Shown here piece after piece: positions 9,407 to 12,686 of a DNA stretch of 12,686 nt. Source of the DNA: an uncultured Desulfovibrio sp. Lineage in GTDB: Bacteria; Desulfobacterota; Desulfovibrionia; Desulfovibrionales; Desulfovibrionaceae. How positions within the stretch are numbered: the stretch's first letter is position 1; every line of letters begins with the position of its first letter. Both the position numbers and the translations under genes were made by a program. Where the stretch lies: assembly GCA_900547595.1 (NCBI GenBank), contig URHE01000052.1, positions 1 to 12,686 on the forward strand, read 5' to 3'. The notes beneath the pieces were generated by a model. It made no database searches, had not been told where the DNA came from, and worked only from the letters and a program-made list of their open reading frames with translations.

Positions 9407-10366
9407 ATGTCCATCTACGTTTCCGGTTCCCTGGCCTTTGACCGCATCATGACCTTTCCCGGCAATTTTCAGGACCACATCCTCATGGACAAGCTCCACA
9501 TGCTCAATGTGAGCTTCATGGTGGACCGCATGGAGGAACGCAACGGCGGCTGCGCCGGGAACATCGCCTATTCCCTGGCCCTGCTCGGGGAAAAGCCCGT
9601 CATCGTTTCCTCCGCCGGGCGCGACTTTGACGGCTACGCCTCCCGCCTTCAGGCCCTGGGCCTGCCCCTGGACGGCATCCGCCGCGACGCCTCGGTGTTC
9701 ACGGCGCTCTGCTACATCACCACGGACATGAACAGCAACCAGATCACGGGCTTCTATCCCGGCGCCATGAACGTGCCGTCCGACTATGCGTTCCCCGCGC
9801 TGGACGCGGAGACGGACCTGGCCATCGTCTCGCCGGGCAATGTGGAGGACATGCGCCGCCTGCCCGCGCTCTTCCGCAGCCGGGGCGTGCCGTATATCTT
9901 TGACCCCGGCCAGCAACTGCCCGTGCTCTCCGGCGAGGACCTGCGCCGGGCCATTGAGGGCTCGTTCGCCTGCATCACCAACGATTACGAGCTCAACATG
10001 ATCTGCAAGGCCACGGGCATGAGCGAGGACGAACTTCTGGGCCGCACGCTCTGGCTCGTGACCACCCTTGGCGCCGAGGGCTGCCATGTGCGCGGCGCGG
10101 ACGGCACGGATGTGCGCGTGGCCGCCGTTCCGGTGGAACGCGTCGTGGACCCCACGGGCGCGGGCGACGCCCAGCGCGCGGGCCTCATCAGGGGGCTGGC
10201 GGCGGGGCTTTCCATGCCCGAGGCGGCCCGCCTCGGTTCGGTGAGCGCCAGCTTTGCCATCGAGCGCATGGGCACGCAGGAACACAGCTACACGCCCCGC
10301 CAATTCCGGGCCCGTTATGAGGCGGCCTTTGGCCCCTGGCCCAGGGAACTCGCCGCCTGGAAATAG
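9407..10366 (+). CDS. PfkB-family kinase, adenosine-kinase-like
   Basis: This 319-residue cytoplasmic kinase has the PfkB/ribokinase signatures: NGGCAGNIAYSLALLG at 46-61 (substrate-binding Gly-Gly), ITTDMNSNQITGFYPGAMN, FDPGQQLPVLSGEDL, ITNDYELNMI, VTTLGAEG, and DPTGAGDAQRAG with the catalytic-base Asp254 and anion hole. The start MSIYVSGSLAFDRIMTFPG and the FYPGAMN and FDPGQ segments fit the bacterial group usually annotated as adenosine kinase (ATP plus adenosine to AMP), so nucleoside salvage is the most likely role; a sugar substrate cannot be excluded. GAGG lies five bases before the ATG. A frame extending upstream to 9290 overlaps cutA and has no support. It is the last gene of the rightward cluster, 46 bases after the cutA-like gene and just before the hairpin region. 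Confidence 0.88.
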   Translation: MSIYVSGSLAFDRIMTFPGNFQDHILMDKLHMLNVSFMVDRMEERNGGCAGNIAYSLALLGEKPVIVSSAGRDFDGYASRLQALGLPLDGIRRDASVFTALCYITTDMNSNQITGFYPGAMNVPSDYAFPALDAETDLAIVSPGNVEDMRRLPALFRSRGVPYIFDPGQQLPVLSGEDLRRAIEGSFACITNDYELNMICKATGMSEDELLGRTLWLVTTLGAEGCHVRGADGTDVRVAAVPVERVVDPTGAGDAQRAGLIRGLAAGLSMPEAARLGSVSASFAIERMGTQEHSYTPRQFRARYEAAFGPWPRELAAWK

Positions 10367-10388
10367 CGCGGTTCCGTTATTCCAGGTT

Positions 10389-10413
10389 CCGTCTGGAGCG
10401 GAGCGACAGACGG
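10389..10413 (+). terminator. Short hairpin behind the PfkB gene
   Basis: CCGTCTG and CAGACGG form a perfect seven-base-pair stem around an 11-base loop, starting 22 bases after the stop codon. No T-run follows directly, so it is not a classic intrinsic terminator. It could protect the 3' end of the message or help the larger structure downstream. GGTTCCGT occurs twice just before and into it (10370-10377 and 10385-10392). Confidence 0.35.
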
Positions 10414-10430
10414 ATGCTGGTGCCGGAAGG

Positions 10431-10560
10431 ATCCTAAAAAATAAGATATTTCGGGGCTGGCAAGGAAGAGAAAAATTTTCGCGGGGAGTGTACTCAGGTA
10501 CTCGACCAAGAAAATTTTTCTCTGACGCAGCCAGCGCCGAAATAGCTGTTTTTGACGGAT
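10431..10560. repeat. Large imperfect inverted repeat, AT-rich, between convergent genes
   Basis: The core is a perfect 14-base inverted repeat: AGAGAAAAATTTTC (10467-10480) and its complement (10510-10523) around a 29-base loop. Moving outward, a 5x6 internal loop is followed by GCTGGC (10456-10461) with GCCAGC (10530-10535), a single G-G mismatch, and ATTTCGG (10448-10454) with CCGAAAT (10537-10543). Weaker pairing continues through AAAAA/TTTTT to ATCC (10431-10434) with GGAT (10557-10560). T-rich runs flank the stem on both strands (TTTTT at 10549-10553 on plus; TTATTTTTT, complement of 10436-10444, on minus). A bidirectional terminator for the two converging genes is therefore plausible. 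Its AT-rich centre in a very GC-rich genome and its length also fit a dispersed palindromic or MITE-like element. No coding frame here is credible. Confidence 0.75.
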
Positions 10561-10569
10561 AATTTCGGC
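10536..10569. repeat. Second inverted repeat sharing an arm with the large one
   Basis: GCCGAAAT (10536-10543) pairs perfectly with ATTTCGGC (10562-10569) around an 18-base loop. The first arm is also the right outer arm of the large inverted repeat, so the two pairings exclude each other. The remaining bases, 10570-10646, hold only a weak GGCG/CGCC hairpin and no gene that I can support. Confidence 0.55.
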
Positions 10570-10646
10570 AATACCCGCACAGCACAGGCGTAGCGCCATT
10601 CCAAAAGTAGAAGAGCGTCTTGCGATTCGGCACTCAGGATGGAGGC

Positions 10647-12260
10647 TCAGGAGAGCGCCAGACGCGCCTCCAGCGCCGGGTCCACCGGCACCTCCCGCGT
10701 GGTCAGCACCCTGTCCACGCGCACCGTGCCGGGCGCGGCGCCGCGCAGGGGCCGCACATGCCGCGCCTCGGCATAGAGGATGCGCGCGCTCGCGGCCTCA
10801 CGGCGCCAGCTCTTGCAGGCCGCGAGGCACCCGGCCTGTTCCAGCGTGCGCTCGGGCACTTCCTGACCGGCATGGGCGCGGCGGATGAGCACATGCGCGC
10901 CCGGCCCTCCCTCGGCATGCAGCCAGATGTCTCCGGGCGCGGCCTTGCGCAGCAGGGCCGCATTGCCTCTGGCGTCGCGACCGCGCAGGAGCTGGAAACC
11001 GTCATCGCTGCGAAACGCCCGGACATGCGGCGGGAGGTCGCGCGGCGCGGCGCCACGGCCCGGAGCCGGCGTGTGTTCCGGCTGTGGTTCGCCGGCGGGT
11101 GTGGCAGCCGGCAATGCGGTTCCGGCAAGCGAGTTCCGGAGCAGTTCCGCCTCTTCCAGAAGCGCGGCGCGCCGGGGCGCCAGCAGTTCCAGGCCGCGTT
11201 TGCCCCGTTTGGCGGCATGGAACATGCGTTCCATATTGGTCCGCAGGCTGTGGCGCGGGTCAAGGCGGATGCGGCGTCCGTCCCCCCCGTCGCCACGCGG
11301 CGGGGCATCACCCTCTCCGTCCGGGGGGAGCGTCACAAAGGGCGCCCGAAGCTCCGCGTCCCAGCGCCAGAGATGGGCGCGCAGGGCCAGGGCGTCCGCC
11401 TGCCTGTCCGTCATGGCCCGGAGCCGGTCCTCATCCTCGTCCAGCGTTTTCAGCCGACGTTCTATCTGGCGCAGGCGCCGCTGCAGGGGCTTCGCGCGTT
11501 GCGCCGTTTCCGCCTCGGCCTGCCGCGCCAGCACCAGATGCCGGGCCGCCCGCTCCACCAGTTCCAGCACATGGCCGCCGGAGTGCTCGCGCAGGCCGTC
11601 CCGCAGGGCCGGGGGCAGCGGCCAGGCCGAGATGGCGCGCACGGGCGCCGCCGCGCCGTCCTCCGCCGCTTCCGCATACAGAAAGACATCGCCGCCGCCC
11701 GCGCGCAGGTCCTCCAGATGGGCCAGGGTGCGCCGCAGGGCGGGGGTGAGCACCGGCCAGTCCCGCCAGTGCGCCAGCGCGTCGGGCAGGGCCACGGGCG
11801 CGGGCCAGCGCGGCGTGTCCGGTTCCGGCGGCGGGCATGCCTGTTCCGTCCCCGGGGTCTGGAAATGCAGGCTCGCGCCCGCGCGCAGGTCCAGCAGGAG
11901 CCAGAGGGCAACGCCCGCGGGCAGGGCGCCGCCCTCCCGTTCCGCGTTCCCGCTCAGGAGGAGCCAGAGCCTGCGCTGCCAGAATTGCGGCACGCAGGCG
12001 GCGATGCGGCGCCCCAGCGCATATTTGCGCAGGCGCATGACGGCGGCGTCGGGCGGCGCGGCAGCCGTGAGGCGCGCGCGGGAGAGAAAGCAGAAGGGCT
12101 CCTTGCGGTCATGGCGCAGGCAGAGCTGGCGTTTTTCGCCCTTGCCGTAAAGGGTGACGGCCAGCAGGGCAGGGCCGGCTTCCTGAAGTTTTTCGATGCG
12201 GCTGCCTTCCAGCAGCGGGAGCGCGGCCTCGCAAAAGCGGCGGAAAAGATGGGCGTCCAT
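10647..12260 (-). CDS. NFACT family protein (RqcH/FbpA/Tae2-like) with NFACT-R domain
   Basis: The 537-residue protein follows the NFACT order: an NFACT-N domain (about 1-220; VMRLRKYALGRRI then a conserved-position strand), a basic coiled coil (about 231-295), a segment typical of the family (IRLDPRHSLRTNMERMF at about 331-347), a second helix, and a C-terminal NFACT-R domain from about 416 with DIWLHAEGGPGAHVLI (Asp444, Trp446, His448). Family members bind stalled large ribosomal subunits; bacterial RqcH directs alanine tailing with tRNA, and some relatives were described as fibronectin-binding proteins. The Asp-Arg motif of RqcH, near residues 97-98 in Bacillus, reads QRRL at 95-98 here, so tailing activity is uncertain. 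The start codon ATG at 12260 lacks a clear ribosome site. The gene stands alone, convergent with the PfkB gene and divergent from the DUF362 gene. Confidence 0.88.
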   Translation of the reverse strand: MDAHLFRRFCEAALPLLEGSRIEKLQEAGPALLAVTLYGKGEKRQLCLRHDRKEPFCFLSRARLTAAAPPDAAVMRLRKYALGRRIAACVPQFWQRRLWLLLSGNAEREGGALPAGVALWLLLDLRAGASLHFQTPGTEQACPPPEPDTPRWPAPVALPDALAHWRDWPVLTPALRRTLAHLEDLRAGGGDVFLYAEAAEDGAAAPVRAISAWPLPPALRDGLREHSGGHVLELVERAARHLVLARQAEAETAQRAKPLQRRLRQIERRLKTLDEDEDRLRAMTDRQADALALRAHLWRWDAELRAPFVTLPPDGEGDAPPRGDGGDGRRIRLDPRHSLRTNMERMFHAAKRGKRGLELLAPRRAALLEEAELLRNSLAGTALPAATPAGEPQPEHTPAPGRGAAPRDLPPHVRAFRSDDGFQLLRGRDARGNAALLRKAAPGDIWLHAEGGPGAHVLIRRAHAGQEVPERTLEQAGCLAACKSWRREAASARILYAEARHVRPLRGAAPGTVRVDRVLTTREVPVDPALEARLALS

Positions 12261-12266
12261 GCCGGG

Positions 12267-12295
12267 AGTTTAACCTTGGGGCGCGCCAGGAACAA
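12267..12295 (-). promoter_or_regulatory. Candidate promoter directly before the NFACT gene
   Basis: On the minus strand TTGTTC (weak, 3 of 6) and TAAACT (4 of 6) are 17 bases apart. The -10 ends only six bases before the ATG at 12260, so transcription would start at or next to the start codon. This agrees with the lack of a ribosome-binding site. Confidence 0.3.
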
Positions 12296-12335
12296 GGGCG
12301 CCGCGCGCGCCGCCTCCGGCGGGAGCCGTGGGCGC

Positions 12336-12363
12336 TTTACAGGCCGCGCCGGGTGGGCATAGT
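12336..12363 (+). promoter_or_regulatory. Candidate promoter directly before the DUF362 gene
   Basis: TTTACA (5 of 6) and CATAGT (4 of 6) are separated by 16 bases. The -10 ends eight bases before the ATG at 12372, so the transcript would carry almost no leader. No ribosome site precedes the ATG, which fits leaderless translation. Confidence 0.4.
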
Positions 12364-12371
12364 CTCAGTCC

Positions 12372-12686
12372 ATGACTGCCGCATCCGTCCCTTCCGGCGC
12401 CGTTGCCGCGCCCGTTCCGGTGGCCCTGCTCCGCTGCGGGCGCTATGAGGCGCCGCTGGTGCGCGAGGCCGTGGCGCGGGCGCTGGAGGCGTCGGGCCTC
12501 ACGGTGGGCAGCGGCCTGCGTGTGCTCGTCAAGCCCAATCTGCTCATGGCGAAACTGCTGGCCTGCACGCATCCGCAGGTGGTGGCCGCCGCCTGCGCCT
12601 GGCTGCTGGAGCGCGGGGCGCGGGTGGAGGTGGCGGATTCGCCGGGCTTTGGCCGCGCCGCCGCCGTGGCGCGGGCCATCGGCCTT
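12372..12686 (+). CDS. DUF362 domain protein (partial, continues beyond the right edge)
   Basis: The window holds the first 105 codons, open to the edge. The pattern is that of DUF362 (PF04015): VALLRCGRYEAPLVREAV, then VLVKPNLL at 51-58, THPQVVAAACAWLLERGA at 66-83, and VEVADSPGFG at 85-94. Members are common in anaerobes, often carry ferredoxin-type iron-sulfur clusters in a C-terminal part, and have no firmly established reaction. Whether this one has such clusters cannot be seen here. The first 14 residues are Ala/Pro-rich and precede the domain. ATG 12372 is the only good start in this frame; it lacks a ribosome site and sits just after a promoter-like sequence. A divergent promoter region of 111 bases separates it from the NFACT gene. 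Confidence 0.85.
   Translation, partial: MTAASVPSGAVAAPVPVALLRCGRYEAPLVREAVARALEASGLTVGSGLRVLVKPNLLMAKLLACTHPQVVAAACAWLLERGARVEVADSPGFGRAAAVARAIGL

Noticed and set aside
10254..10599. Short frames of about 95-102 codons on both strands across the inverted-repeat region
   Set aside because: They run through the palindrome, start inside the PfkB gene or in the gap, and have no ribosome site or recognisable motif.
10620..12362. Plus-strand reading frame of about 580 codons opposite the NFACT gene
   Set aside because: The opposite strand carries the DIWLH and GPGAHV signatures and a coiled coil; this frame shows only Arg/Gln/Gly-rich sequence.

Overview
This is a GC-rich window with dense coding and a strong G/C bias at third codon positions. 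The mix of genes suggests a member of the Desulfovibrionaceae (Desulfovibrio-like, Desulfobacterota): a free-standing AICAR-transformylase-only PurH homologue, a CbiA-type corrin amidase, an HD-GYP/HPt/hybrid-kinase phosphorelay, an NFACT protein and a DUF362 protein. This assignment rests on recognising families from memory, not on a search. The many long overlapping reading frames on the opposite strand (up to about 990 codons) follow from the base composition and are not genes.

Layout. (1) Positions 1-4039, minus strand, read right to left: AICAR transformylase domain protein, then cobyrinate a,c-diamide synthase (cbiA), then a family 2 glycosyltransferase that runs off the left edge. The gaps are only 12-20 bases, so this is probably one transcript carrying unrelated functions. 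(2) Positions 4040-4203: a divergent intergenic region with a good sigma-70-type promoter pointing right. (3) Positions 4204-10366, plus strand: a small uncharacterised protein, a response regulator with an HD-GYP phosphodiesterase output, a free HPt protein, a membrane hybrid histidine kinase with two receiver domains, a CutA-like protein whose start overlaps the kinase stop, and an adenosine-kinase-like PfkB protein. (4) Positions 10367-10646: a non-coding, locally AT-rich gap between convergent genes. It holds a short hairpin and a large imperfect inverted repeat (about 10431-10560), likely a bidirectional terminator and possibly a dispersed palindromic element. (5) Positions 10647-12260, minus strand: an NFACT (RqcH/FbpA-like) protein. 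(6) Positions 12261-12371: a divergent promoter region where both genes look leaderless. (7) Position 12372 to the end, plus strand: the start of a DUF362 protein.

How the genes work together. The clearest system is the phosphorelay. The kinase would sense a signal through a helical periplasmic domain plus a PAS domain, pass phosphate through its own receivers to the separate HPt protein, and on to the receiver of the HD-GYP regulator, which should hydrolyse cyclic di-GMP. Every phospho-acceptor and metal-ligand motif I can check is intact. I see no CRISPR array, insertion sequence, tRNA, rRNA or phage gene. The least explained items are the inverted-repeat element, the NFACT protein lacking the usual Asp-Arg motif, and the small protein in front of the relay.
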